From: Tribonema minus
Taxonomy: Eukaryota; Sar; Xanthophyceae; Tribonematales; Tribonemataceae
Reading direction: 5' to 3'
DNA: 64,000 nucleotides
Assembly (NCBI GenBank): GCA_017506865.1
Contig: JAFCMP010000073.1
Span: 62,001 to 126,000, forward strand
Made by a program: the position numbers and the translations under genes. Of the stretch, positions 42,401 through 54,238 are shown piece after piece. Below the pieces are notes generated by a model, which made no database searches, was not told the DNA's origin, and saw only the letters and a list, made by a program, of their open reading frames with translations. How positions within the stretch are numbered: position 1 is the first letter of the stretch; each line of letters begins with the position of its first letter.

Positions 42401-45400
42401 TAGTATGAGCTTGGCAATGCGCGCCTTCAAGTGTTCATTCATCGCAGCAACAGTTACTGCTCCGACACAAAACTTTACCGGTGGTCAACAGCTGTTACAG
42501 TACAGACTGAGTGACCCTCTCAGTCGGACAACTACTTGGTCAGCCTGTCAGCCTCTGAATGCGCATGTCATTGATTCAGAATGAGATGCGGTGATGCACT
42601 GCCAGTTGAAAATTTCATGTCTTCTGAGAGGCACAGTTCCTCCGAGTCTGAAATTACATTTGTCATGTTGAATGTATTAGGTGTACTTGAGGTTGTTTCA
42701 CAATAACATCAAGTGGTGGCCAAACAGCAGCCTAGTCTGAGGCTCATGGACTAGCTACTCCAAAGCATAGCGCGACATGCTGCACTGCATCACTACGTGG
42801 TTGAGCATCCATGCACTGTGAATTTGGAATCCTGGCAGTACCGCGATGTGATGAGTGTCAACTTGCTGCAGTCACAAAAAACCTCTGACCTGGTCATGTG
42901 GACACTTAGAGGCTCGGAGGACCATTTTCACGTCATACTCATATGCAATCTTCCTCTTGTGCTTGCAGTTCTGGCTGCCGTTGATTGAGAAGGCATGGGC
43001 CAAGCTGCATGGTTGCTATGAGCAAACCAGCGGTGGCTGGGAGCACCACGCGCTCATGGACCTTACAGGTGGGCAGCAGCCTGAGTGCAGCAACTTGAAC
43101 GTCAAGAGTTTTGCTCTGCAGACACTGTGTGCTATGCCTTCCTGGCCAGCCTCTTGCAGCGGTTGTTGACTGAGTAGTCGGGCTCACCACGCGTTGCTTG
43201 CATTTGTCCTGCATACAAGCATCGTTACAGCAGTGTGCATCAACTTGAAACTCACCATCGGGCCGACCACTGTTACATTTTGTCATTATGATGATGATCA
43301 TGAGAGCTTCAGGACACGTTCCATGCGATTCTCGGGGATGACAGATCTTGCGAGTCAAAATAGTGTAACTAAGAGTTGTCCCACCAGTAACTGAACCAAG
43401 TGCTCAGCCTATCAAATCACCCCAATGATTCCTTGATATTGCTCACTGACAGGGGGCGCCGGCCAGTACGTGGAAATGAGCGAGCTTGGCAGGCCAGAGT
43501 CGGTCCATGCGTTCCTCTCCAGCGCGCTCAGGTGAGTTGCATACCTGATGTATGAAGAAGCTGAACCCCTCGGACTCTTGTGTTCAAAAAAGTTCTCAAG
43601 TGAACTTCGAAAGTCATATTTTGTACATGAGCATGTTGCAATTGCTTAAGCCACTTGTAACTCGGAGCCCTCTGATTGTTGTGTTCTTTTTCTTTCCATA
43701 GCGTCAATGTTCAGCATGCAGGTTCATTTCATCCGGCAATACTAAGTTGTACTTTTGCACCATGAGATTGTTGCCGCTCAGCTGCCAGTGTCAGTATCAT
43801 AATGATGCATCAGCTCACCGCTTCACACTTGCGTGAGCAGCTCTTGCTGTCATGTGGTCCTTGCACCGCTGCTCAACTATCCACCTTGCTCAATACAAAC
43901 TAGTATCTGCCCTGCTTATCTATCATGACAGTTGACTCGATAATCTACAAATTTGTGATCACCTGGTTTGTATGCTGGCAACAACAGGAAGGGAATGCTG
44001 GTGTGCGCATCTGCCTGCGGCGGGCGAGAGACCGACAATGGGTCTGGACTGTACGAAAGTGCGTGTCAGGCCTCGTGGTATCTCTTTGAGTTTACATAGT
44101 GCGCAACTGTTGTGACTGACGCCGTCAAGTTGTTCATTTAAATTAGCGGCGGTATCCTGCGCACAGTGACTTACAGCTAGGCTAGTAGTACGCCAGATGT
44201 GCCACTTGCCTGAGTACAGCACAAGTATGTGAAAGTTACTGTAGTACGTCGAACTGTCGATTTGCTTCATCACATGTGCATATGTGCCACCTTGTATGCT
44301 TGAGTACATCACTAGAAGTGGTATGTGAAGTCACTGTAGTACGGCAAGCTTTCGATTCTTCCATCACATGACATTGTGCATATGCTGTAGTTGTATTTGC
44401 AGCGACACAAGCTTGTACGCACACAATGCAGATACGTTGCTACACTACGTGACACAATGACACATTACTCGCAAGCACATATTGACTCTAGTCATTACCA
44501 TATGCATATGTCAGACGCACCCTGAGGTCATACATACAGGTCCGAGTCATGAAAGCTTTGTGAATTTCAACTTGCAGTGCCATGAATGAGGGTAAATCCC
44601 TCAACTCAAGTGCATTCCCATGAACCATTTTTGCAGGTCACGCATACACCGTTCTGCAGGCTGTGGAGACATCCCACGGCCATCTGCTGGTGCAGCTCAG
44701 GAACCCCTGGGGAAGGGGGGAGTGGAGGGGCGACTGGAGCGATGCGTCTGGCATGCTCACCGACGAGATCTGCAAGGAGCTGAAGCATGTCATCGATGAT
44801 GAGGATGGCACTTTCTGGTGCGTCACCCTGTTGAGGTTTGGCCGATCTGACCTCCGATGCGCTTGCTTTGAGTGCCACACTTGACAAAAGTCACTGGATC
44901 GCATATATGATCAAATGAGACCTGTAATGTAGATTGCATGTTTACAGTATTAAAGCAAATTTCCTCTTGCTGACTGTCCACACTACCGGCCTGAGGGAAT
45001 GCCTTGAGCTTGTTTAGGTAGTGCTAATTTCAATGTCCATTACTTGATGCATGGGATCCCAGATGCTCTTGCTGGAGCATGTCATCAAGAGCACTGCCAT
45101 AATGTCACCATTATATGGTGGCACTGTTTCTGCAGCCGTTGTTGTTCTGCTTTGACAGGCGGTAGACAGTTCTGCAGTGCAGCTTCCACATACTGTTTGA
45201 GCACTTGGCATGAATAGTTGTACCAAGGATGCGTGCCACACAGTGTTGCAACATTTGTCAGTTTATGCACTGACACAAGACCAAACTCAAGAATGAGGAT
45301 TGAGAGCATAGAAGAGATGATGTGATTCTGCATTTGTGTGATCACACAGCACAAAGTGATGTATCGAAGTAGTTGGATTTCCAGGCGCATCAATTGCGCT

Positions 45401-48400
45401 TTTAGGGTACGTCAGCACTCCTACAACGAGGAGTAACAACTTCTCACATCAACCAGATCACGTTTCGATGGAGCAGCAAGCATTGCCAAGTCAAAAATGG
45501 CAGCAGCTAACATGCCTTGTCGGAGGTATGACTTAGCATCCTATGTCAAGTGCAAACATGAAGTCACTACACAGATCCCTTATGTTCTATCACATGCTTC
45601 ACAGATCTGGTCATTGCGAAGTGAATGATTCAGGATGCGCTGACCTGCACATGAATTGCTACTGTCTGCCTGTGCATCTTGCAGGATGTCCGCTGAGGAT
45701 TTCCAGGCCAACTTCACGTGAGTGTTGGGTGGGAGTCACAATTGTCACACTTCCTACATGAACATGTGGTTCTTGCATCAGATTGTTGTGAAGTGTATGT
45801 AACAGTGAATGATTGCAGCGTTGCATCATAGCAGGTGTTCATGCTTTTTGTTATACACCTACAGCCTATAGGCTTCACAATATGTAGGAGTTCATACGGC
45901 AAGAACTGGTGGCTTAGCAAGTCTCTGAGAGTTTTTGGCATAAAGACTATTGGTAGTAGCTCAGGTGTGAATGAGAATTCGATTCACACTGACTCTGACG
46001 GCAGGTGAGGTGCTGTGTGTTCGACAAGGTTTGCATCAACATTGCACTTTTGGCGTGACTGAATTGGGTTAAATGAGGCTTGAGCGATCGCATTTGGCTG
46101 TGTACATGTCAGGCCTCAGAAGTTATGCTGAGGCAGCTGTTGCAAAACCACCTGCCACGCGTGTGCACGGTCACTCAAAGTCAACTTGTCCATTTTAGTG
46201 CACTCAGGTTCGAGTTGCCCATTTGACTGCAATCCTAGAGTCGCCCTTCCAGCCCGTGACACTCCACGGTGTTCGCTGCGCAATCTACTGCTGCATCCAG
46301 GATGGTGGACTTGTGCCGCACTTTCAACAGCGAGTGGAGGGTGGCCTCCATTGATGGCGTCTTTGAGGTCAGTGAAAACGGTCATGTTGTTGACTCCAAG
46401 TGCTCTAAAACTATTTTGATGTTTGTAACATGTACGCCCAGCTGCACCTGCCTTGCAAAAGCAGATTGAAGCCAGCGCCGAGCAAGTGAATCAGCGTTGA
46501 AGTTCTTGAACGCTTTTTTAAATGCGGTCAGGACAGCCTTTTCGCAAACCCAGGAGCTTGTGGATTACTCCAATTTAGTGTAGCATTGTAATAGAATCTG
46601 AATTCGTCGCCAAGGTCATCATTGTCATTTCCCACAGTGGCAACCCTTATTATAAGTGGCCTTGCGCATACATGGACTTCAAGCAACGCAAGCTGTTCAG
46701 TGCATACATGCAGCTGTGTCAACACACCCGTGAAAAGGAGGCACTTTTGTCTTCATTGAATGCTGCCAGTAGATTGCTAGCAGTAACTGAAGCGGTGCCA
46801 AGCTGCAGGAGCTTCAGCACTTGCTACATACGCCAGCCATGCTGCCCCCTTTTTACTCCATGGTCTGCTCTGCAATGTTTGGGACGAGAAATGGACTTGG
46901 AGTGCGGATCATCTGATGCGCTTGGCAGGTCATATACCGCCTTCTGCGATATATGCAAGTTGATCCCGTGTGTATCCCTCTTCTGCATTCATGATACTTC
47001 CCAGTACAGATTCCCCCTGCCCCACCCAACCCCCGCCCTCGAGTGCAGTGCTGAATGCAATGCCAGCTCCCTGTCGCGACAATTCATGAAATAGTTGAGC
47101 GTTGCAGATCATTGCGTTGACAAACGTCAAGACAGTCACTTTGGGCCCTCAAGCACCTACGACTTCTTCTTGAAGCAATCTTTTTGGCCCTCGAGCAGCT
47201 ACGACTTCCTCTTGAAGCAATCTTGACATATAATGCTCATCGCATTGAGATATCTTGCATGGCCTTTCTCACAGGAGTCAGACTTGGACACGCCCTTCTA
47301 CCGGCTGGAGTCACAGATCGAAACCGTAACCGGAAAGTAAGTGCCAGATTGTCCGTGTACCAGAATAAAATGGGAGCAATGTGGCCCACTGATAAATGCA
47401 TGAGTTTTTTATTCTCATGTCACGTGAACAGCCACCGACGCCCAGCGCAGGCACATGTGCTAGGCAATGTTACAGCAGGAACTAGTTCAACCGCTCCTTG
47501 AAGTTCATTTGTGATGCTGCATGACACTGTGTTGCAGAGCGCATCATTAAGTAACAATCATTTGCATAATGATAGTACTGCGCTATCTTGTAGTAAACTG
47601 TCTTGTTTCAACAGCTTCTTGTCATGACTACAACTTTAATAAGCTATCTGCATTTATGAGCCAGCTAACAGTATGTCGTTGCAACGACAGGTGGGCATAA
47701 TGCGACAACAGATGGCTGCAGAGTTCTTGTTTGGCAAGTTGGCATTTCTGTCAGGTTATAGTGCAAGCCTTGCCGTGACAGCAATGTTGACCTGACTTCA
47801 TTCATGGTTTCTAGTCTATTAGTTTGACATGCATTGATTTACCACGCCCCTACGAGCCACAAAGCGTACTGACGTATGTATGCCGTGACGTTGCCGACGG
47901 ATGAGCAACAGCTTTAGTTGAGGTCCCAAACTATGCGCATGCTATGTCCGCTGCCCCTCAGGCTTTGCACACAATCATAGGATAGTACATGGCGGCACTG
48001 CACCCCCTCCCTGTTCAACGTTAGTTATGCAGTGATCTTCTGCCCGCATTTCTTGTTACACCATCACAGAGGCGTGATAGTCCTAGCGCAGAGCGATCCA
48101 CTCTTGATCAAGCGGCACGCAGCAGCAATGGGGGAGGAGCCAGCAGCCCCGTCAGTGCTCTGCATCACCGTTTACAGGTGAGAGGGTATGCACGTACGAT
48201 TGCCATCTCTCACCGCTACACTGTGCTGATCACTGGCAGTTGACTGAGCAGTGCTGCATGATATTTTTTGCGTATATCTCTGGTGTCTGACCCCACGGTG
48301 AGTAGTGACTCACTACTAGTGAGCTGTATCTGTTGCTGCTGCACCTGTGTGCAGTTTGACGGGTATGATTGCCATCTCACAAGGCTACACTGTGCTGATC

Positions 48401-51400
48401 AGTCGACTGAGCAGTGCTGCATGACACTTCTGTGTATATCTCTGATATCTGACCCCACGGTGTACTGAGCTGTATCTGTTGGAGTTGCATCTGTGCGCAG
48501 TTGATGGATATTAATCTAGCAAAGCACGTCAGTCATGTACCTATTGGTTCAGCAACTCACTTCTGGTGATAAGCTATGTGCTACCTCGAAGTATGCAATA
48601 CTGATGCTGTGAAGTGTCTCACAGCTACGTACCCTATAAATTATTGATGGTAGACGAAAGCAAAAAGAAAATACACAAACCAAGTCTGTGACCTCATGCT
48701 CCTCTGCGCTAAGGCCACAGTGCATCTCACAGTGCATCTCGCATGTACATTGCAATTGCGCATACACTGCGTGTACAATGCAAGTAGCAATGATATCCTT
48801 GGTGTCAAGCAGTTTGTCAACGAGCAGCCTGGAATTGCAGTACTTACACTCACATAATGAGTCAGTCGGAGTCACGCTACATGCCTACAGCTGACTAATG
48901 TGCTTGTGACTATCGCGCAGTGTGTGTCCTCAAAAAAAAATACAATGCTTCACGCAAAGAGGCGCCAATACCAGTAGCTCAGCAGCAACAGCAATACAAA
49001 CAGCAACTTTCAATCAGGCAGGTGCTCTTGCCTACAGACATGCGTCTGCTGCCACACAGTGCAAAGACTAATGTATGGAGCACAACTTGTAAAGTAGGCA
49101 GTGCCTGTTTATACAGCACAATCACACCAACACCAGCACCATATCACGCGTGTGCCATCACCTCATATGATGCCATGCTCCTGTGACACAGGTGCTCTGA
49201 AGCTGAGTACAATCCTTCCACGAGGACTTTTGGGGCACTGTTCAAGCAGACAACGCCCAAGGCATGGCGTGAGGTGGGCACTGCGCAAGCGCACAGATGC
49301 TGTCATGATCAAAATTTGTCGCATGTGATGTGTGCTTTTGAAGTTGAACAGTACACAGCACACGACTGTCGCACACGATTGCGCAATGTGTTCAAGCTCA
49401 AATGACGAACAGGTGACACAGGTTCATACGCATGTCAGTAGTCTGGAACATGACAACTGTACGGCGCATGAAGTAATGCTGCTCCAGGAGCCATGCGTCA
49501 ACACGCCTCACTGAGTTAGCTGCAGGTACAACGCAGCGACATGAACATGTGCTTATGGTATGAAGGGCCGTTTTAAGGTCGGCCTGCTCATTCTTGATGA
49601 TTTGGGCTCTGCAGACTGTGGCCCGAGCACCCTACTGTAGCGCGTGCTGCATGTATCAGGCGTGCAGGTTCTACCGCATCGGATGATACATCCGAGCATC
49701 CGAGTTGTTTGTGTGCTTGCCCAGGCGGCGCTTAGGGTCAGTATGTAAGGATGGAGGCAAAAGTAGGCACACACGGGCCCTGGGTTAGGGTTAGCGTTCA
49801 CCTATACCTTGTGGGCGCGTTGATCTACAAAGTCTTACACTTGCAGCCGTGTCTGCCGCATCTGTCATTGTTTGCGCAGGCTGTTCTTGAACTGGACATT
49901 GACCCTCGCTTTGTCTACACCATGCAGGTATGTGCTCTCAAGCCCATGTGTATGTGAGAGACGAAAATTGAAGCTTGATCAGGGCTAAACTTGTGGGCAG
50001 GGTGAGGGCCCAGGCTTGTGTATGTGTGCTTGATAATTGGCCATATGCCACATAGCCCTTTTTCATTTGACAGCGTGTGTGCATGAGTTTATTACCCCCC
50101 TTCTCAAAAGCAAAATTCATGTGATCGATTCCTGGCAGCAGCAGATGCTTTGTTGCCGCACGCCTATCGCTGTTAGGGTCCCATACGCATCTTGTCCTAC
50201 CAACTGGTGCAATCAATAACGCAAACAACAGCTGCGGATCTTGATTGCAGATTTGCATTCAGCAGGCACCATGATCTGCGTAATGCCTGCTGCATCTTAA
50301 GCATTGTGTCACGCTGTTGACAACGGTGCTGCAACTTGAATGCTCACGCAAGCAGGACTGTGGTATGATATAACTTCAAATCTAGATTGCAACCCAAGTT
50401 GGCTTATGAGAGCCCACCAGGACGCCTGCTCTGCATGCACCCAATCTCAACCCCACATATCTGGTGCATATCTGCGGTCAACAAAATGCAGCTGCGATCG
50501 CATGCGGAGAGTCCATCAGTGGAAAGCAGCTAGGGCGCGTCCCACCAAATGCTTACACGCAACCCTTTGCTGCCTTTATTATTCGTCGCCAGATATGCTC
50601 CTTTGACTCTGATGGCGATGGAGTGAAGGACAATGTTGATGCCGCATACACGCTGCGCGTCTACTCCACCGTCCCTGTTGACCTCGAGGACCCCGGAGCA
50701 CCGGCATTTGAGCCCCTGTTTGAGGCCGGAACCCAACTGGCGCACTCGAAGCTTGTGGCGCCGGAGGGTGGTGGCATGCCGCAGGTGTGTTCGTACATAC
50801 GCGTTGTACATCTCCCTTCAAGGCAACCCCACGTGTCTGCCCTGGAAGTGAGATCTGCCAGCTTTGCTCGCTCAGTCTGGTGCTGTGCACGCAACGCTGA
50901 ATATGGGCACAAATTGTACAGGCGTAGCTGACTTTAGCTAATGATGTTATGCCCTCCATAGGCGACGGCAGTGCGGAAGGCAATGTGTGTGTGCATATCA
51001 GATACTTCGAAGTATGCGCAGCTCATGTGCGGACTTCTTGAACTGAAGTTGCGTGCGGTACCACATCTGCATACTTCATTGATGCCTGGATATTAAGTAC
51101 TACTTCGAAGTACTTCTACTTGCCTTGATGTGTTCACGTGTCTAAGGAAGGCATGAAAAAAATCAATTAGTGTATGCCATCATGGCCAAGGCAATCACAG
51201 TGATGAACTGCTGTACACGAAGTTGTTTACAGGCAAACAGTGGTATGTATACGTACGCATAGATACCTGCTGTTGAGTTGGGATAGTATGTGTGGCTGTC
51301 CACGCCCGCTTGCAGCCATGCACCTTTGAAAATGTGATCTACTGGAGAGCGAAGTACCGCCAGGATATCACGATGTTTCAAGTTTGTGAATCAGATTATT

Positions 51401-51701
51401 CAATGGCACTCAGGCTGTCAGTGACCGCGGCTCAACCGGCTTAACTGCTCTTCCAGCATCCACTGTACCGCACTGGGTGTTCCCACAAACCAGAACGCCG
51501 TGCAAGCGGCACGACTGCTGATACTGTTTCTCCCCTCATTCATGCGTGCAGGCGCAAATGGTCAAAGGCACGCTTGCGGGCATTCGCGCCGCGGCGCCGC
51601 ACTACCTCATTGAGCTGGAGGACGGTACCTCAGGGTGGTATGATGCAGACACAGTGGAGGCGCTTGCATCCAACTACGTTAACTGGACAGCGGAAAACTA
51701 G
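39492..51701 (+). CDS. Calpain-family cysteine protease, copy B, complete
   Basis: Fifteen exons: 39492-39628, 39832-40058, 42139-42347, 42969-43068, 43453-43531, 43988-44058, 44637-44817, 45685-45717, 46301-46367, 47275-47336, 48070-48177, 49192-49273, 49880-49927, 50593-50784 and 51552-51701. They join in phase to 581 residues. The start is the first Met of a basic leader ([15 protein letters not shown]). Exons 2-9 carry the calpain protease core: [18 protein letters not shown] and DIQQG, catalytic Cys in [34 protein letters not shown], catalytic His in SHAYTVL, catalytic Asn in LRNPWG, GDWSD, and FWMSAEDF. Exons 10-14 look like the C2-like calpain beta-sandwich ([18 protein letters not shown]) with an unusual [10 protein letters not shown] loop. 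Exon 15 adds a short SH3-like end ([16 protein letters not shown]). Expected role: calcium-regulated limited proteolysis in the cytosol. No penta-EF-hand domain and no membrane anchor are present. Confidence 0.92.
42139..42347 (+). other. Copy B exon 3: catalytic cysteine segment
   Basis: Encodes [20 protein letters not shown] and the following [17 protein letters not shown]. The Cys aligns with the calpain nucleophile; the usual GDCW reads GTCY in all three copies. The exon is 209 bases in each copy, in the same phase. Confidence 0.9.
44220..44365. repeat. Tandem repeat of about 115 bases in intron 6 of copy B
   Basis: Two diverged units share CTGTAGTACGKCRA, TCATCACATG or CATCACATGACA, TGTGCATATG and a GAGTACA word. 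They end upstream of exon 7. Confidence 0.65.
44637..44817 (+). other. Copy B exon 7: catalytic histidine and asparagine segment
   Basis: Encodes (S)[32 protein letters not shown] and DDEDGTF. His and Asn complete the calpain triad. The Gly that normally precedes the His is Ser, formed across the exon junction, in every copy. The donor GTGCGT falls inside TTCTGGTGCGT, so the codon for Trp is split and joins Met-Ser-Ala-Glu-Asp-Phe of exon 8. Confidence 0.9.
46930..47110 (-). repeat. Old remnant of family B in intron 9 of copy B
   Basis: On the minus strand the stretch resembles the block of the element at 59817-60344 that encodes KELAMHSALCSGGG: a purine-rich start, GAGCTGGCATTGCATTCAGC, then a G-rich run. 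The frame is lost and the ends are unclear. Confidence 0.4.
47140..47223. repeat. 42-base tandem duplication before exon 10 of copy B
   Basis: Two units share GGCCCTC, AGC-CTACGACTTC and CTTGAAGCAATCT with a few changes. They lie about 50 bases upstream of the exon 10 acceptor. Confidence 0.9.
48182..48505. repeat. Tandem duplication of about 175 bases after exon 11 of copy B
   Basis: Two long units begin just after the exon 11 donor. They share GATTGCCATCTC, GCTACACTGTGCTGATCA, GACTGAGCAGTGCTGCATGA, TCTGACCCCACGGTG and GAGCTGTATCTGTTG. The unit does not include exon sequence. Confidence 0.9.
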
Positions 51702-54238
51702 GAGCGGCATCGGAGTGAGCGCAGCAGCAGCGCATGAGGGGGGTGTTTCAACTCAACTGATACGGGTGGTGGTTTGACTTGGCTGCATGCAGCAGAAGAA
51801 CAGTCTGCCTTCAGTTTCCACAGGCACTACTGTAGCCTCAGGCTGTAGGAGAGGCAGACCATCTCCAGGGCGATCCCATCTGGTGATTGACAATGCGGTA
51901 GTTGTCACCATAATCCGGCCTTCGGGCAGCTGTGTGAGGAGTGCCCGGCACGCACGATACAAGAAGCTACTTGCGATACTTTAAAGCCCAGTCTGCACCT
52001 TTGGCATACAACCTTGAGCAGATGTGCGTGTAGGGAGTGTCTGCCCCAATGGCAGCAAATCAGGGTACAGTCACCGGTTACCGTAGCACCGAGGGAGTGG
52101 AGAGGGGAATGGGGCACTGCATGCAGACAAATTTCAGGCGTGTGTGCAAGCGTCCTGAATGCCATACGCGCCTCTGGCAAAGAAGCGCCCTGCTCACAAC
52201 AATTGTTAACTTTAATATAAATCGTACTTTTTTACAACAATTTTGGCAACTAGGTCATAGGAAAGTTTGCAGTTGTCATGCTGTGATGTCACCAACAGTC
52301 TCACGCACTTTGTCACCAACTGCCTTGTGACTTTCTTTCTAGAAATTGCTCTTCCTGTTGGTGGATACTCATTTGAAAGTTGTGCAGCCACAGCTTTTAC
52401 AAAACTGTTGTTGAAGATCATCATTGTACTTTCATTAATTTCGCTTCGTAAGGGGCGCGAAAAGCCCTCTCTTTAGATGTGCACTCAATGCAACGTTCCT
52501 TCTCCGAAGAGAGACTCAAACGCAAACAGGCTTCCCCCTCTTCGTAAGGGGCGCGAAAAGCCCTCTCTTTGGATGTGCACTAAATGCAACGTTCCTTCTT
52601 CGAAGAGAGACTCAAACGCAAACAGGCTTCCCCCTCTTCACACTACCACCAACACCGCACAACCAAACCCTACATAGGGTTGCCCAGCCGCGAGGCACAC
52701 TTGTCCCGTCTTGGAAAAGATTTATGCAGGCCTGGGTCACCTTTGACAGCACCCAGAACTGAGGACCATGCTGACACGTCTGAATCACGCCTCTAGGCAA
52801 AATGATCACTGGGCACCAGGTACTGGTGCTAAGGGTATCAATGCTGTTGCTACGAAGAGTCCGACCCAACCCCAACAAACCCCCACCCAAACCCTGATTG
52901 GTCCCCACTATCATGCTGCACCAAAGTGCCTAAACTACTGCCTGTACACGACCAGACCCACTTTGAGGCCTCCCGTGTCTCTTCCAAAATGGTCCTAACC
53001 GTGAACAGCTTTGTGCAGGCCTGGGCTACTGGTAGCAGCGCCCAGAACTGAGGACAATGGTCATGGATCACTATGTGCCAGGCACTGGTGCTGCAAAGGC
53101 TGATGCTGTCACTTGAGCAAGCATATCTACTAAAGTCCGCCCTTCTATTTGCTAGTGTTGCCCCCCCCCGTGTCCCCGGCCGCACACTGGAACCCCTGCT
53201 GCGAACTCCTTCCTCCTGCTGCTCCTGCTCCTGCTCCTCCGCGCCGCTCCCGCCAAGCAGCTGCCGCCGCCTGCCCTGTCGCCGCGTACAGGCGCCGCTC
53301 TCTAACCACATTCCTTCAAGTTGGACAGCACTCCGCAGAGTTGTATGACTAACAATCAAGGGTGCCGTGAGGCCCCAAGATAGTGTCCTTGTGTCGGTTG
53401 TGGATTGAAGGCGTGCGCCATCGCCGGCGGCAGGGATGGCGGCGGAGAGGCTCCAGTCTTCGACGTTGTGGTTGCAGGTATTGGTGTTCGCGTTGATGAT
53501 CTTGGCGCAGCAGGCAGCAGGCGTGACACTCGGTCGCTGCGTTGGCGTCGGCCACCAAGCAGGCGAAGCCGCCACCTGCCTGCGCCGTCGCCGCATCGCT
53601 AACCCTCCCCACGGACAAGACTCTGAAAGAGTGTGTGTAACAACAAACAAACATCGTTGTACTTTTATAAATTAATTTCGATTGTTGTACTTGAAGATGT
53701 ACTCTGGTTTCATTCATTAACGCCCAGATAATTGATGTCAAGCTTGGTTCTATCGGAATCTATGACAGTTGTGTCTCGATTTTGCGTGTGCGGATCAATG
53801 TCAATGCACTCTCAAGAAACTCTCAAATGCTTGATGTAGTACAAATGGCATTGTGATTCAGCCAAGCTTCAAATTTGCAGCATCTACCAGCAGGACAAGG
53901 TCACCTGCATACCACAACCATAACTGCGGCACGTGGCATACACGCCGGTCAAGTAGTGCAAACCCAAGCTGGGCTAAGATGCAGATTACTGTTGTTCAAC
54001 TTGAAGTTAGTAAGTTCAGTGGGCTCGCGGATGCAGTGCCGCGGCATCGACAGTCAGTCGAGCAGCAGTGGGTGTGCAGATGTCAGTCTTTTGAAAGTGA
54101 GGAACGTCACGGAGTTTATTCAAGTGCTTGAGGTTTGTTCAAAGAATTTTCCTGCGACGAGGAAAATGCGAGGACCCCGTCGGACGGGGCCCTCGCTAGC
54201 GTGGGGGTTCGCCTGCACAACCTTGGCCGTGGCTGACG
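51702..54238. other. Intergenic region between calpain copies B and C
   Basis: After the 3' flank of copy B the region holds AT-rich sequence (52200-52440), a 96-base tandem repeat (52444-52635), a diverged repeat pair sharing GGCCTGGG and CCCAGAACTGAGGAC (about 52730 and 53025), and a GC-rich patch at 53150-53610. In the patch one plus-strand frame (53436-53675, 79 codons) starts with a signal-peptide-like run WLQVLVFALMILAQQAAG, but nothing else supports a gene. The last 100 bases are the leader of copy C, with a short inverted repeat (CCCCGTC and GACGGGG, 54174-54188). Confidence 0.5.
52444..52635. repeat. 96-base tandem duplication carrying the GCGCGAAAA stem motif
   Basis: Units 52444-52539 and 52540-52635 differ at only a few positions. 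Each contains GGGGCGCGAAAAGCCCT, the same foldable motif as the array at 31756-31857 and, in reverse complement, the family A 3' region. Each also has an internal inverted pair (CCTCTCTTT and GAAGAGAG). Confidence 0.9.

Noticed and set aside
52850..53650. 266-codon minus-strand open frame in the intergenic GC-rich patch
   Set aside because: Low-complexity Glu/Gln and Arg runs, no motif, overlaps repeats and is not supported by splice signals. Kept only as a GC-rich patch.
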